64,000 bases of DNA from Pseudomonas sp. A-RE-19. Its GTDB lineage: Bacteria > Pseudomonadota > Gammaproteobacteria > Pseudomonadales > Pseudomonadaceae. The notes beneath the pieces were generated by a model. The model saw only the letters and a list, made by a program, of their open reading frames with translations, was not told the origin of the DNA and searched no databases. The stretch lies in the NCBI RefSeq assembly GCF_019956555.1, contig NZ_JAHBDQ010000012.1:62001-126000 (forward strand). The letters run 5' to 3'. The position numbers were made by a program, and so were the translations under genes. This document shows positions 46,628 through 55,997 of this stretch, piece by piece; positions within the stretch are counted from its first letter, which is position 1; each line of letters begins with the position of its first letter.

Positions 46628-47602
46628 ATGAGCCAATCCAGCGACCTGATTCAATCTGCACAACGCACCATTCGCCTCGAACTGGAAGCCGTACAAGGCT
46701 TGTTGCCCCATATCGACGCAGATTTCGTACGCGCTTGCGAGATGATTCTGGCCAGCAAAGGCCGCGTGGTCGTGGTCGGCATGGGCAAATCGGGGCACAT
46801 CGGCAACAAGATTGCCGCCACCCTGGCCAGCACCGGCACCACGGCGTTCTTCGTGCATCCGGCCGAGGCCAGCCATGGCGACATGGGCATGATCACTCGC
46901 GACGACATCATCCTGGCACTGTCAAACTCTGGCTCCACCAATGAAATCGTCACCCTGCTGCCACTGATCAAGCGTCTGGGCATTAAATTGATCAGCATCA
47001 CCGGCAATCCCGATTCAGCGCTGGCCAAGGCTGCCGAGGTCAATCTCAATGTTCACGTCGAGCACGAAGCCTGCCCGCTGAACCTGGCGCCGACCTCGTC
47101 GACCACCGCCGCCCTGGTCATGGGCGACGCCCTGGCAGTGGCGCTGCTGGAAGCCCGTGGTTTTACCGCTGAAGACTTCGCCTTTTCCCATCCCGGTGGC
47201 GCACTGGGCCGACGCCTGCTGCTGAAAGTGGAAAACGTCATGCACGCCGGGCAAGAGCTGCCGCAGGTTCAGCGCGGCACCCTGCTCAAGGACGCGTTGA
47301 TGGAAATGACCCGCAAGGGCCTGGGCATGACCGTGATACTGGAAGCGGACGGTAAACTCGCCGGAATCTTCACCGACGGCGATCTGCGTCGCACCCTGGA
47401 CCGCACCATTGACATCCACAGCGCCACCATCGATCAGGTCATGACCGCCCACGGCAAGACCGCCCGCGCCGAGATGCTCGCCGCCGAGGCACTGAAAATC
47501 ATGGAAGACCACAAGATCAACGCGCTGGTAGTGGTCGACAGCGAAGATCGTCCGGTCGGCGCCTTGAACATGCACGATTTGCTGCGTGCGGGAGTAATGT
47601 AA
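46628..47602 (+). CDS. kdsD: Arabinose-5-phosphate isomerase
   Basis: A 324-residue enzyme that makes arabinose 5-phosphate, precursor of Kdo, for the LPS inner core. The SIS domain reads VVVVGMGKSGHIGNKIAATLASTGTTAFFVHPAEASHGDMGMI and NSGSTNEIV; two CBS domains follow (VMHAGQELPQVQRGTLLKDALMEM; GIFTDGDLRRTLDRTIDIHS). The ATG at 46628 (MSQSSDLIQSAQ) is chosen; the frame extends back to 46565. The stop codon overlaps the kdsC ATG (TAATG). Confidence 0.97.
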   Translation: MSQSSDLIQSAQRTIRLELEAVQGLLPHIDADFVRACEMILASKGRVVVVGMGKSGHIGNKIAATLASTGTTAFFVHPAEASHGDMGMITRDDIILALSNSGSTNEIVTLLPLIKRLGIKLISITGNPDSALAKAAEVNLNVHVEHEACPLNLAPTSSTTAALVMGDALAVALLEARGFTAEDFAFSHPGGALGRRLLLKVENVMHAGQELPQVQRGTLLKDALMEMTRKGLGMTVILEADGKLAGIFTDGDLRRTLDRTIDIHSATIDQVMTAHGKTARAEMLAAEALKIMEDHKINALVVVDSEDRPVGALNMHDLLRAGVM

Positions 47603-48126
47603 TGAGCACGGACCTGCTGCAACGCGGCAAACAGATCAAACTGGCGGTGTTCGACGTCGACGGCGTGCTGACCGACGGGCGCCTGTACTTCCTCGAAGAC
47701 GGCAGCGAATTCAAGACTTTCAACACCCTCGACGGCCAGGGCATCAAGATGTTGATGGCAGCCGGTGTGCAGACCGCTATCATCAGCGGTCGCAAGACCC
47801 CGGTGGTTGAGCGGCGAGCGAAGAATCTGGGTATTCCACACCTTTATCAGGGTCGCGAAGACAAGCTGGTGGTGCTCGACGAACTTCTTGCCCAGCTCAA
47901 TCTGAGCTATGAACAAGTGGCCTACCTTGGCGACGACCTGCCAGACCTGCCGGTGATTCGCCGCGTCGGCCTTGGCATGGCGGTGGCCAGCGCTGCCAGT
48001 TTCGTGCGCGAACACGCCCACGGCATCACCCAGGCCCGCGGTGGCGAGGGTGCCGCTCGCGAATTCTGTGAATTGATCCTGCGCGCCCAGGGCCGCCTCG
48101 ATGCGGCTAATGCTGCGTACCTGTGA
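47602..48126 (+). CDS. kdsC: 3-deoxy-manno-octulosonate-8-phosphatase
   Basis: A 174-residue HAD-type phosphatase that releases Kdo from Kdo 8-phosphate. The nucleophile motif is FDVDGVLTDG (Asp18 and Asp20), with TAIISGRKTPVV and YLGDDLPDLPVI providing the other catalytic residues. It overlaps kdsD by one base and precedes lptC. The small, capless form is typical of tetrameric KdsC. Confidence 0.97.
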   Translation: MSTDLLQRGKQIKLAVFDVDGVLTDGRLYFLEDGSEFKTFNTLDGQGIKMLMAAGVQTAIISGRKTPVVERRAKNLGIPHLYQGREDKLVVLDELLAQLNLSYEQVAYLGDDLPDLPVIRRVGLGMAVASAASFVREHAHGITQARGGEGAAREFCELILRAQGRLDAANAAYL

Positions 48127-48133
48127 GCCCATC

Positions 48134-48706
48134 ATGCTGAGCAAAAAAATTCGCAACATCCTGATGTTCGGTTGCATCGCAGCGATTTTTGCGGCGGTTG
48201 GCTACTGGAACATCAGCCCGGAACGCTTCCTCGACAAGCCAGTGGTCAAGGTCGATGAAAGCGCGATCGACTATTACGCCATCAACGCCCACAGCGTGCA
48301 GTACCTGCCGGATGGCAAGTTGCAGTACGAAATGACGTCCGACAAGGTCGAACACCTGAAAGCGACGGAAGTGACGTTGCTGAGCAATCCAGACCTGAAC
48401 ATGTTCCGTGGCACCGAATTCCCCTGGCACGTCCAGAGCGAACGCGGCGAAGTCAACCCGGATGGCACTCAGGTCGAACTGATTGACTCGGTACGTATCA
48501 CGCGTTTCGACGAAAAAAACCGTAAAACCCTGATTACCACCACCCGTATGACAGTGTTCCCGCAGCAGCAATATGCGCAGACCGAGCAACCCGTTAGAAT
48601 CGACGGCGCTGGCGGTGTATCGACAGGCAACGGAATGAAAGCGTACTTGAAAGAAAGCAGGATACACCTGCTATCTAACGTAAGAGGACAGTATGAGGCT
48701 CGTTAA
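48134..48706 (+). CDS. lptC: LPS transport protein LptC
   Basis: A 190-residue bitopic protein with one N-terminal membrane segment (IRNILMFGCIAAIFAAVGYW) and a periplasmic beta-jellyroll (VDYYA-like SAIDYYAINAHSVQYLPDGKLQYEMTSDKVEHL, FPWHVQSERGEVNPDGTQVELIDSVRI). It links LptBFG to LptA in the LPS bridge. It begins 7 bases after kdsC; the ATG at 48134 (MLSKKIRN) is chosen. Its 3' end overlaps lptA by 14 bases. Confidence 0.94.
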   Translation: MLSKKIRNILMFGCIAAIFAAVGYWNISPERFLDKPVVKVDESAIDYYAINAHSVQYLPDGKLQYEMTSDKVEHLKATEVTLLSNPDLNMFRGTEFPWHVQSERGEVNPDGTQVELIDSVRITRFDEKNRKTLITTTRMTVFPQQQYAQTEQPVRIDGAGGVSTGNGMKAYLKESRIHLLSNVRGQYEAR

Positions 48707-49241
48707 AACCCTCCCTATTTTGCTCAGTCTGGGCGCAGCACTGGGAAGCGTGAGCGCCTGGGCACTGCCGACCGATCAAGCGCAGCCTATCCGCATCCAG
48801 GCCGACGACGCCCAGCTGGACGACAAGAATGGCATTGCCACCTATAAAGGTGACGTGATCATCACTCAGGGCTCGATGATCGTTAAGGGCAACACCGTGA
48901 CCATCACCCGTACGCCTGCCGGCGACATCGACGTGGTGACTTCGGTGGGCAACCTCGCCTACTTCGAACAACTGCAGACCGCTGGCGACACCAAGCCTGT
49001 TCAGGGCTGGGGTGTGACCATCCAGTACCACGCCGCGCAAAACCGCGTCGTGCTGATCGACAAGGCAAAAGTCGTCGACAAGGACAACAACACCACCCAA
49101 GGCGAGAAAATCGTCTACGACACGATCAAGAAGCTCGCGAGCGCGGGCCGTGCGACAGGCAACAAGGTCACTGAGTCGCGCCCACGCATCGACATGGTGA
49201 TCCAGCCGAAGAAGAAAACCGACGAGCAAAAGGCCCAGTAA
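48693..49241 (+). CDS. lptA: LPS transport periplasmic protein LptA
   Basis: A 182-residue periplasmic protein with a signal peptide ([24 protein letters not shown]). It has the OstA/LptA core [40 protein letters not shown] and the [14 protein letters not shown] segment. It forms the bridge that carries LPS across the periplasm. The ATG overlaps the end of lptC, and the stop codon shares a base with the lptB ATG. Confidence 0.96.
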   Translation: MRLVKTLPILLSLGAALGSVSAWALPTDQAQPIRIQADDAQLDDKNGIATYKGDVIITQGSMIVKGNTVTITRTPAGDIDVVTSVGNLAYFEQLQTAGDTKPVQGWGVTIQYHAAQNRVVLIDKAKVVDKDNNTTQGEKIVYDTIKKLASAGRATGNKVTESRPRIDMVIQPKKKTDEQKAQ

Positions 49242-49966
49242 TGGCAACTCTGAAAGCTCAGCATCTGGCCAAGAGCTACAAGAGCCGCCAGGTCGTGCGT
49301 GACGTCAGCCTGTCGATCGACAGCGGTCAAATCGTCGGCCTGCTGGGCCCTAACGGCGCCGGCAAGACTACCTGCTTCTACATGATCGTCGGCCTGGTAC
49401 AGGCCGATCAGGGTCGCGTACTGATCGACGACCTGGACGTCAGCCACCAGCCGATGCATGGTCGTGCGAAGGCCGGTATCGGCTATCTTCCACAAGAAGC
49501 GTCGATTTTCCGCAAGCTGTCGGTGGCCGATAACATCATGGCCATTCTCGAGACCCGCAAGGAACTCGACAAGGCCGGTCGCCGCAAAGAGCTGGAAAGC
49601 CTGCTGCAGGAATTCCACATCCACCACATCCGCGACAACCTCGGCATGAGTCTGTCCGGCGGTGAGCGTCGCCGCGTGGAAATCGCCCGGGCACTGGCCA
49701 CCAACCCGAAATTCATCCTCCTCGACGAACCCTTCGCCGGCGTGGACCCGATTTCGGTGGGCGACATCAAGCAGATCATCCATCACCTCAAGGCCAAGGG
49801 CATTGGCGTGCTGATCACGGACCACAACGTCCGTGAAACCCTCGATATCTGCGAAACCGCCTACATCGTCAACGATGGCCAGCTGATCGCCGAAGGTGAC
49901 TCCGCCACCATCCTGGCCAACGAACTGGTCAAGGAAGTGTATCTGGGCCATGAGTTCCGCCTGTAA
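49241..49966 (+). CDS. lptB: LPS export ABC transporter ATPase LptB
   Basis: A 241-residue ABC ATPase. Walker A is GPNGAGKTT (residues 36-44), the Q-loop is [23 protein letters not shown], the signature [15 protein letters not shown], Walker [16 protein letters not shown]. LptBFG pulls LPS from the inner membrane into the LptC/LptA bridge. The permeases LptF and LptG are encoded elsewhere. It is followed by rpoN, an order shared with many gamma-proteobacteria. Confidence 0.97.
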   Translation: MATLKAQHLAKSYKSRQVVRDVSLSIDSGQIVGLLGPNGAGKTTCFYMIVGLVQADQGRVLIDDLDVSHQPMHGRAKAGIGYLPQEASIFRKLSVADNIMAILETRKELDKAGRRKELESLLQEFHIHHIRDNLGMSLSGGERRRVEIARALATNPKFILLDEPFAGVDPISVGDIKQIIHHLKAKGIGVLITDHNVRETLDICETAYIVNDGQLIAEGDSATILANELVKEVYLGHEFRL

Positions 49967-50067
49967 GCACTGAGGTGTCTGGCCAATTGCCCAGGCGCTC
50001 GTTTCAATAAAAAATCAATAGTTTTTTATTGTTACAGCGCTCTAGGCAAACACTTCAGTTTCAGGCA

Positions 50068-50073
50068 TATAAT
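50068..50073 (+). promoter_or_regulatory. Candidate -10 box of rpoN
   Basis: TATAAT in GGCATATAATTTGC, with no strong -35 at 17 bases. A small GGCGC-TTCG-GCGCC hairpin follows at 50086-50099, about 50 bases ahead of the rpoN ATG. Confidence 0.45.
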
Positions 50074-50150
50074 TTGCTTATGTTTGGCGCTTCGGCGCCC
50101 TGTAGTGGATGGCGCATGTGCGCCGGCGAATAAGGTGTTAAGCCCCTGCC

Positions 50151-51644
50151 ATGAAACCATCGCTAGTCTTGAGAATGGGCCAGCAGCTGACGATGACACC
50201 GCAGCTGCAACAGGCTATCCGCCTGCTCCAATTGTCGACCCTGGACCTGCAACAGGAAATCCAGGAGGCCCTGGAGTCCAATCCGATGCTCGAACGCCAG
50301 GAAGAAGGCGACGACTTCGATAACGCCGACCCCTTGGCCGACAACGCCGAACAGAAACCCAACGCCGACATTCAGGAACCCTCCTACCAGGAAACCGCTC
50401 CGACGGTGGACAACCTCGAGGAAGGCGACTGGAACGAGCGCATCCCCAACGAATTGCCCGTCGACACGGCCTGGGAAGACGTCTACCAGACCAGCGCCAG
50501 CAGCCTGCCAAGCAACGATGACGACGAATGGGATTTCACCACTCGCACATCGGCCGGTGAAAGCCTGCAAAGCCATTTGCTCTGGCAACTGAACCTGGCG
50601 CCGATGTCCGACACCGATCGCTTGATCGCCGTGACCCTGATCGACTGCATCAACAATCAGGGCTACCTGGACGAAACCCTTGAGGAAATCCTCGAAGCCT
50701 TCGATCCGGAGCTGGACATCGAGCTGGACGAGATCGAAGCCGTCCTGCACCGCATCCAGCAATTCGAACCCGCTGGCATCGGCGCTCGCAATCTCGGTGA
50801 ATGCCTGTTGCTGCAACTGCGTCAGCTGCCCGCCAAGACCCCTTGGCTGGTCGAGGCCAAGCGCCTGGTCACCGATTACATCGACCTGCTTGGCAGCCGT
50901 GATTACAGCCAGCTGATGCGCCGTATGAAGCTCAAGGAAGATGAACTGCGCCAGGTCATCGAACTGGTCCAGAGCCTCAACCCGCGCCCGGGCTCGCAGA
51001 TCGAGTCCGCTGAAGCCGAATACGTCGTGCCCGATGTGATCGTACGCAAGGACAACGAGCGCTGGCTGGTGGAATTGAACCAGGAGTCGGTGCCACGTTT
51101 GCGGGTCAACGCCCAGTACGCCGGTTTCGTACGTCGCGCCGATACCAGTGCCGATAACACCTTCATGCGCAATCAGCTGCAGGAGGCGCGCTGGTTCATC
51201 AAAAGCCTGCAAAGCCGCAACGAAACCCTGATGAAGGTGGCCACCCAGATCGTCGAGCATCAGCGCGGTTTTCTGGAGTACGGCGACGAAGCCATGAAGC
51301 CGTTGGTGTTGCACGACATCGCCGAAGCGGTAGGCATGCATGAATCGACGATTTCACGGGTGACCACGCAAAAATTCATGCATACCCCACGGGGCATCTA
51401 TGAACTGAAATACTTTTTCTCCAGCCACGTAAGTACCTCCGAAGGCGGTGAATGCTCGTCCACGGCGATCCGCGCGATCATCAAAAAACTGGTTGCCGCG
51501 GAAAATCAGAAAAAGCCGTTGAGTGACAGCAAGATCGCTGGTTTACTGGAGGCACAAGGCATTCAGGTGGCTCGCCGCACCGTCGCCAAGTACCGCGAAT
51601 CCCTCGGGATCGCGCCTTCGAGCGAACGCAAGCGGTTGATGTAG
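50151..51644 (+). CDS. rpoN: RNA polymerase sigma-54 factor
   Basis: A 497-residue sigma-54. The glutamine-rich region I opens the protein ([44 protein letters not shown]), an acidic region II follows, then the core-binding region and the DNA-binding end with [32 protein letters not shown] and the RpoN box [10 protein letters not shown]. It directs transcription of nitrogen, flagellar, alginate-related and many catabolic genes with enhancer-binding proteins. It stands between lptB and hpf in the conserved order. Confidence 0.98.
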   Translation: MKPSLVLRMGQQLTMTPQLQQAIRLLQLSTLDLQQEIQEALESNPMLERQEEGDDFDNADPLADNAEQKPNADIQEPSYQETAPTVDNLEEGDWNERIPNELPVDTAWEDVYQTSASSLPSNDDDEWDFTTRTSAGESLQSHLLWQLNLAPMSDTDRLIAVTLIDCINNQGYLDETLEEILEAFDPELDIELDEIEAVLHRIQQFEPAGIGARNLGECLLLQLRQLPAKTPWLVEAKRLVTDYIDLLGSRDYSQLMRRMKLKEDELRQVIELVQSLNPRPGSQIESAEAEYVVPDVIVRKDNERWLVELNQESVPRLRVNAQYAGFVRRADTSADNTFMRNQLQEARWFIKSLQSRNETLMKVATQIVEHQRGFLEYGDEAMKPLVLHDIAEAVGMHESTISRVTTQKFMHTPRGIYELKYFFSSHVSTSEGGECSSTAIRAIIKKLVAAENQKKPLSDSKIAGLLEAQGIQVARRTVAKYRESLGIAPSSERKRLM

Positions 51645-51718
51645 AGCCACGCCACAGCGTTCCAGTGGCAGGCATTTCTGCCTGCCGCTTTATGCACTGG
51701 CAACGAAGGAGAAGCTGT

Positions 51719-52027
51719 ATGCAAGTCAACATCAGTGGACACCAACTGGAAGTGACCGAACCTCTTCGCACCTACATCGGCGAAAAACTCGAACGATTAG
51801 AGAGGCATTTCGACAAGATCACCAATGTGCAAGTCACGATGACGGTCGAAAAGCTCAAGCAGAAAATCGAAGCCACGCTGCATATTCCCGGCAATGAAGT
51901 GGTCGCTAACGCGGAGCATACCGATATGTACGCGGCGATCGACGCACTGACCGACAAGCTGGATAAACAACTCAAAAAGCATAAGGAAAAGACCCAAAGC
52001 CTCCTCCAGGGCGCGACCGGTCGTTAA
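51719..52027 (+). CDS. hpf: Ribosome hibernation promoting factor
   Basis: A 102-residue short HPF/YhbH-type protein: MQVNISGHQLEVTEPLRTYIGEKLERLERHFDKITNVQVTMTVEKLKQKIEATLHIPGNEVVANAEHTDMYAAIDALTDKLDKQLKKHKEK is the whole fold apart from the tail. It binds the decoding centre of idle ribosomes and helps form 100S dimers. The ATG at 51719 follows AAGGAGAAGC; the frame reaches back to 51665. It lies between rpoN and ptsN, as in other gamma-proteobacteria. Confidence 0.96.
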   Translation: MQVNISGHQLEVTEPLRTYIGEKLERLERHFDKITNVQVTMTVEKLKQKIEATLHIPGNEVVANAEHTDMYAAIDALTDKLDKQLKKHKEKTQSLLQGATGR

Positions 52028-52039
52028 CACTCCCAACCC

Positions 52040-52504
52040 ATGATCCGACTTGAAAGCATCCTGACCCCCGGCCGTTCCCTCGTGAACGTGCCGGGCGGCA
52101 GTAAAAAGAAAGCCCTCGAGCAAATTGCCAACCTGATCGCCCGCGAAGTGCCGGATCTGGAGATGCAAGATGTCTTCGAGGCTTTGATTGCCCGTGAAAA
52201 ACTCGGTTCCACCGGTTTTGGCAACGGCATCGCCATCCCCCACTGCCGCCTCAAGGGTTGTCACTCGCCTATCAGTGCCTTGATGCACCTGGATGCACCC
52301 ATCGATTTCGACGCCATTGATGGCGCCCCGGTTGACCTGCTGTTCGTGCTGCTGGTCCCGGAAGCCGCCACCGATGCGCACCTGGAACTGCTGCGCCAGA
52401 TTGCCAGCATGCTTGATCGCAAGGAAGTGCGCGAAAAACTGCGTAGCGCCCCGAGCAACGAAGCCTTGTATCAGGTTGTCCTGAACGAGCAAAACGGTCA
52501 CTAA
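52040..52504 (+). CDS. ptsN: Nitrogen PTS enzyme IIA
   Basis: A 154-residue EIIA-Ntr protein. The phosphorylated histidine is His68 in [11 protein letters not shown]; the fold sequence [16 protein letters not shown] and [28 protein letters not shown] is clear. It receives phosphate from NPr and regulates potassium uptake, nitrogen and carbon storage functions instead of sugar import. It is 12 bases after hpf and 2 bases before rapZ. Confidence 0.97.
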   Translation: MIRLESILTPGRSLVNVPGGSKKKALEQIANLIAREVPDLEMQDVFEALIAREKLGSTGFGNGIAIPHCRLKGCHSPISALMHLDAPIDFDAIDGAPVDLLFVLLVPEAATDAHLELLRQIASMLDRKEVREKLRSAPSNEALYQVVLNEQNGH

Positions 52505-52506
52505 TC

Positions 52507-53364
52507 ATGCGCCTGATCATCGTCAGTGGCCGCTCCGGCTCAGGTAAAAGTACCGCCCTCGATGTTCTCGAGGACAACGGCTACTACTGCATCGACAACC
52601 TGCCTGCCGGCTTGCTGCCGGAACTGGCCGAGCGCGCGCTGATTCACACCGAACTGGCACAACCATTGGTGGCCGTGTCCATCGATGCGCGCAATTTGCC
52701 AAGTCACCTGACACGGTTTCCCGAACTTCTGGAAGAAGTCCGCAGCCGGCATATCCAGTGCGATGTGCTGTATCTGGACGCCGACGAAGAGACCTTGCTC
52801 AAACGCTTTTCGGAAACCCGTCGTCGTCACCCGCTGAGCAGCGCCAATCGCTCGCTGGCGGAGGCGATACAGGATGAAACAAACCTGCTGGGGCCGATTG
52901 CCGATCTGGCCGATCTGAAGGTCAACACCACCAATCTGAACCTGTATCAGCTACGCGATACCATCAAGCTGCGCCTGCTGAATCAGCCAGAGCCCGGCAC
53001 TGCGTTTCTGGTCGAATCTTTCGGGTTCAAGCGTGGCATGCCGGTGGACGCCGATCTGGTGTTCGACGTGCGCTGCCTGCCCAACCCTTACTGGAAACCG
53101 GAGCTGCGCGCTCAATCCGGGCTCGATCAACCGGTGGCCGAGTACCTGGCCGCACAACCGGACGTCGAAGAGATGTTCCAGGACATTTCCTCCTACTTGC
53201 TCAAGTGGCTGCCCCGCTTTGCCGCCAGCAACCGCGCCTATGTCACCATTGCCATTGGCTGCACGGGCGGGCATCACCGCTCCGTCTATCTGACCGAACG
53301 TCTGGGTCAGGTCCTGCAAAAAACCCTGAAGAACGTCCAGGTTCGCCACCGCGACCTCAGCTAA
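52507..53364 (+). CDS. rapZ: RNase adapter RapZ
   Basis: A 285-residue P-loop protein. Walker A is GRSGSGKST (residues 8-16); DNLP follows in [38 protein letters not shown] and [13 protein letters not shown] mark the C-terminal RNA-binding half. In enteric bacteria RapZ guides RNase E to the GlmZ RNA to control glucosamine-6-phosphate synthase; in pseudomonads GlmZ is not known, so its RNA partner is open. It sits between ptsN and ptsO. Confidence 0.96.
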   Translation: MRLIIVSGRSGSGKSTALDVLEDNGYYCIDNLPAGLLPELAERALIHTELAQPLVAVSIDARNLPSHLTRFPELLEEVRSRHIQCDVLYLDADEETLLKRFSETRRRHPLSSANRSLAEAIQDETNLLGPIADLADLKVNTTNLNLYQLRDTIKLRLLNQPEPGTAFLVESFGFKRGMPVDADLVFDVRCLPNPYWKPELRAQSGLDQPVAEYLAAQPDVEEMFQDISSYLLKWLPRFAASNRAYVTIAIGCTGGHHRSVYLTERLGQVLQKTLKNVQVRHRDLS

Positions 53365-53379
53365 AGGATTCACATCGCG

Positions 53380-53655
53380 ATGCCTGCTCTGGAAATCGAA
53401 ATCATCAACAAGCTCGGCCTGCATGCCCGCGCGTCTGCCAAATTTGTCGGAGTCGCCGGTCAGTTCAAGGATTGCACGATCAGGGTAGGACGCACGCCAG
53501 AATCCGCGGTCGACGGCAAAAGCATCATGGCCATGATGATGCTGGCCGCTGGCAAAGGCACCAAAATCCACCTGAGTACCGAAGGCGAACAGGAACAGGA
53601 AGCGCTGGATGCACTGGTGAAGCTGATTAACAACTACTTCGACGAAGGCGAATAA
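53380..53655 (+). CDS. ptsO: Nitrogen PTS phosphocarrier NPr
   Basis: A 91-residue HPr-fold protein. The phosphorylated histidine is His15 in NKLGLHARASAKFV; the regulatory-serine region reads VDGKSIMAMMMLAAGKGTKI. It passes phosphate from EI-Ntr (PtsP) to PtsN. It is the last gene of the rpoN-hpf-ptsN-rapZ-ptsO run and is followed by a REP pair. Confidence 0.96.
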   Translation: MPALEIEIINKLGLHARASAKFVGVAGQFKDCTIRVGRTPESAVDGKSIMAMMMLAAGKGTKIHLSTEGEQEQEALDALVKLINNYFDEGE

Positions 53656-53660
53656 ACATC

Positions 53661-53737
53661 AAAAGATCGCAGCCTTCGGCAGCTCCTACATGGGATTGCG
53701 TACACCTGTAGGAGCTGCCGAAGGCTGCGATCCTTTT
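53661..53737. repeat. REP pair of the AAAAGATCGCAGCCTTCGGCAGCTCCTACA family
   Basis: AAAAGATCGCAGCCTTCGGC and GCCGAAGGCTGCGATCCTTTT are inverted arms around GCTCCTACA and TGTAGGAGC. It sits between ptsO and the ZIP remnant. Confidence 0.94.
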
Positions 53738-53739
53738 TC

Positions 53740-53838
53740 TCAAGCAAGCGCCGTATCCATCACCAGCATCAGACAAAACCCGATCATCAGCCCAAGGCTG
53801 GCCAGTTAGTCGTGACCATGGCGGCGCATCTGCGTTGT
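53740..53838 (-). pseudogene. Remnant of a ZIP-family metal transporter 3' end
   Basis: Translated on the complement, the segment reads RRHGHD, a stop codon, then LASLGLMIGFCLMLVMDTALA and a stop. This looks like the last transmembrane helix and C-terminus of a ZIP transporter, with a histidine-rich cytoplasmic motif before it and an in-frame TAA between. In related pseudomonads a magnesium/zinc transporter gene is usually found after ptsO. No other part of such a gene is visible here. The match rests on memory of family C-termini, so it is only moderately certain. Confidence 0.6.
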
Positions 53839-53845
53839 ATCCAAT

Positions 53846-53886
53846 AAAAAAGGCGCGCCATCCAATAGATGGCGCGCCTTTTTTTT
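53846..53886. terminator. Bidirectional terminator before pmbA
   Basis: AGGCGCGCCATC and GATGGCGCGCCT form a perfect 12-base stem with a CAATA loop, flanked by A and T runs. It ends pmbA on the minus strand and any read-through from ptsO. Confidence 0.94.
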
Positions 53887-53902
53887 GTGCAGCGGTCGCA
53901 GG

Positions 53903-55249
53903 TTAGCTACCCGCCACGGTCATCCGTTCGATCAACACCGAACCGGTGCGAATGTTGCTGCGCAATTCCAGGTCATTACCGACCGCCACGATCTGCTTGA
54001 ACATGTCGCGCATGTTGCCGGCGATGGTCACTTCCTGGACCGCGAACTGGATTTCGCCATTCTCGACCCAGAAACCCGCCGCACCACGGGAGTAATCCCC
54101 GGTGACCATGTTCAGGCCCTGCCCCATCAGTTCGGTGACCAGCAGGCCGCGACCCATGCGACGCAGCAAGGCTGCCTGATCTTCATCGCCGTGGGTGACG
54201 AACAGGTTGTGCACGCCACCGGCGTTGGCGGTGCTCGGCATGCCTAGTTTGCGACCGGAGTAAGTACCCAGCACGTAAGAAACCAATTGGCCGTTTTCAA
54301 CGAAAGGCTTGGCATACGTTGCCAGACCGTCACCATCGAACGCCGAGCTGCCCAGGCCGCGCATCAAGTGCGGGCGCTCATCAAGCGTCAACCACTCAGG
54401 GAACAACCGTTGACCCAGCGTGCCTTCGAGGAACGATGATTTGCGGTACAGGTTCCCCCCGGAAATCGCTCCCAGGAAGCTGCTGAACAGACCGCCGGCC
54501 AATTCCGCGGAAAACAGTACCGGCACTTCACAGGTTGGCACCGGGCGGGCGCCCAGACGACTCGCCGCCCGCTGCGCGGCACGCTGACCGATGCTCTGCG
54601 GGTCGGCCAGTAAATTGCCCTGACGGTTTACGTCATACCAGTAATCACGCTGCATCTGGCCATCGGCTTCGGCGATCATCACGCAGCTGAGGCTGTGACG
54701 GGTCGACGCGTAACCGCCGATAAATCCGTGACTGTTGCCGTAAACCCGGCAGCCCTGGTGAGTACTGAGGGTGGTGCCGTCGGCGTTCTTGATCCGGCTG
54801 TCGGTGGCAAACGCCGCCGCTTCACAGGCCAGGGCCTGCTCGATGGCTCGCTCCGGGGTAATGTCCCATTGATGGAACAGGTCGAAATCCTGCAGGTCCT
54901 TGGCCATCAACGCGGCGTCCGCCAGGCCCGAGGCTTCGTCTTCGGAGGTGTGTTTGGCAATGGCCAGCGCGGCGGCGACGGTTTCGCGAATCGCTTCCGA
55001 ACCGCTGGCCGAGGTGCTGGCAGAGCCTTTGCGCTGTCCCACATACAAGGTGATGCCAAAGCCCTGGTCGCGATTGAACTCAACGGTTTCGACTTCCCGC
55101 TGACGCACCGTGGTCGACAGGCCCTGCTCCAGCGACACCGCTACTTCACAGGCACTGGCGCCCTGGCGCTTGGCTTCAGCGATGATCTGCTCGACTTGCT
55201 CTTGCAGTGCCGGCAACGCTTGTGGGCCGACGCTTTCAACTGCACTCAT
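53903..55249 (-). CDS. pmbA: Metalloprotease-like protein PmbA (TldE)
   Basis: A 448-residue member of the TldD/PmbA family. It is the non-metal partner of TldD, with which it forms a peptidase that processes modified peptides such as microcins. Family sequences include [57 protein letters not shown] and [28 protein letters not shown]. The HExxxH site of TldD is absent, as expected. The ATG at 55249 has GGAG ahead of it; the frame extends to a GTG at 55261. tldD lies 749 bases away with darP between. Confidence 0.96.
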   Translation of the reverse strand: MSAVESVGPQALPALQEQVEQIIAEAKRQGASACEVAVSLEQGLSTTVRQREVETVEFNRDQGFGITLYVGQRKGSASTSASGSEAIRETVAAALAIAKHTSEDEASGLADAALMAKDLQDFDLFHQWDITPERAIEQALACEAAAFATDSRIKNADGTTLSTHQGCRVYGNSHGFIGGYASTRHSLSCVMIAEADGQMQRDYWYDVNRQGNLLADPQSIGQRAAQRAASRLGARPVPTCEVPVLFSAELAGGLFSSFLGAISGGNLYRKSSFLEGTLGQRLFPEWLTLDERPHLMRGLGSSAFDGDGLATYAKPFVENGQLVSYVLGTYSGRKLGMPSTANAGGVHNLFVTHGDEDQAALLRRMGRGLLVTELMGQGLNMVTGDYSRGAAGFWVENGEIQFAVQEVTIAGNMRDMFKQIVAVGNDLELRSNIRTGSVLIERMTVAGS

Positions 55250-55357
55250 GCTGTTCTCCACTCAAATTCTGCTTTCGGCTGGGGCCTTCGAGCGACCGGG
55301 CCGGACAAGCGGCCCCCGACTGGTTATCATGGCGGCGTTTCTTTGCGGACGGCCACC

Positions 55358-55882
55358 ATGGTTGATTCTTACGACGACTCCCTCGATACGGGAGAAAAAA
55401 GCAAATCCCAGGTTAAACGCGAGCTGCATGCTCTGGTTGACCTCGGCGAACGCCTTACAACGCTCAAGCCTGACTTGCTGGCAAAACTGCCCTTGACCGA
55501 CGCTTTGCGCCGGGCTCTGGGCGATGCGCCCAAGCACACCGCGAATATCGCGCGTAAACGGCACCTTATGTTCATTGGCAAACTGATGCGCGATCAGGAC
55601 ACTGACGCCATTCTGACTCTGCTCGATCAACTGGATGCCTCCACTCGGCAATACAACGAACGTTTCCATGGCCTGGAACGCTGGCGCGATCGCTTGATCG
55701 CGGGCGACGATGCAGTCCTGGAGAAGTTCGTGCTCGACTACCCGGAAGCTGATCGTCAGCAATTGCGCTCCCTGATCCGTCAGGCCCAGCACGAACTGGC
55801 GACCAACAAGCCACCGGCTTCGAGCCGTAAAATATTCAAGTACATCCGTGAGCTGGACGAGACTCAACGCGGTTTGCGCTGA
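55358..55882 (+). CDS. darP: Ribosome biogenesis factor DarP (YjgA)
   Basis: A 174-residue DUF615-family protein that binds the late 50S precursor. The all-helical sequence contains [57 protein letters not shown], and [44 protein letters not shown], all typical. The start at 55358 ([11 protein letters not shown]) is chosen because the upstream in-frame stretch overlaps pmbA. It reads opposite to its pmbA and tldD neighbours, an arrangement conserved in pseudomonads. Confidence 0.96.
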   Translation: MVDSYDDSLDTGEKSKSQVKRELHALVDLGERLTTLKPDLLAKLPLTDALRRALGDAPKHTANIARKRHLMFIGKLMRDQDTDAILTLLDQLDASTRQYNERFHGLERWRDRLIAGDDAVLEKFVLDYPEADRQQLRSLIRQAQHELATNKPPASSRKIFKYIRELDETQRGLR

Positions 55883-55896
55883 GTAACGCCTATCCC

Positions 55897-55981
55897 TGTA
55901 GGAGCTGCCGCAGACTGCGATCTTTTGATCTTGTTTCTTAAAAACAGAATCAAAAGATCGCAGTCTGCGGCAGCTCCTACA
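55897..55981. repeat. REP pair of the TGTAGGAGCTGCCGCAGACTGCGATCTTTTGAT family
   Basis: TGTAGGAGCTGCCGCAGACT and AGTCTGCGGCAGCTCCTACA face each other around GCGATCTTTTGAT and ATCAAAAGATCGC. It lies between the convergent darP and tldD ends. Confidence 0.95.
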
Positions 55982-55997
55982 AGGATTGTGTACATCC

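Noticed and set aside
53661..53737. Hairpin after ptsO as the terminator of the rpoN-ptsO operon
   Set aside because: It matches the REP family seen at 27745, 55897 and 58338 and is not followed by a clean T-run beyond TTTTT; the perfect stem with eight T at 53846-53886 is the better terminator.
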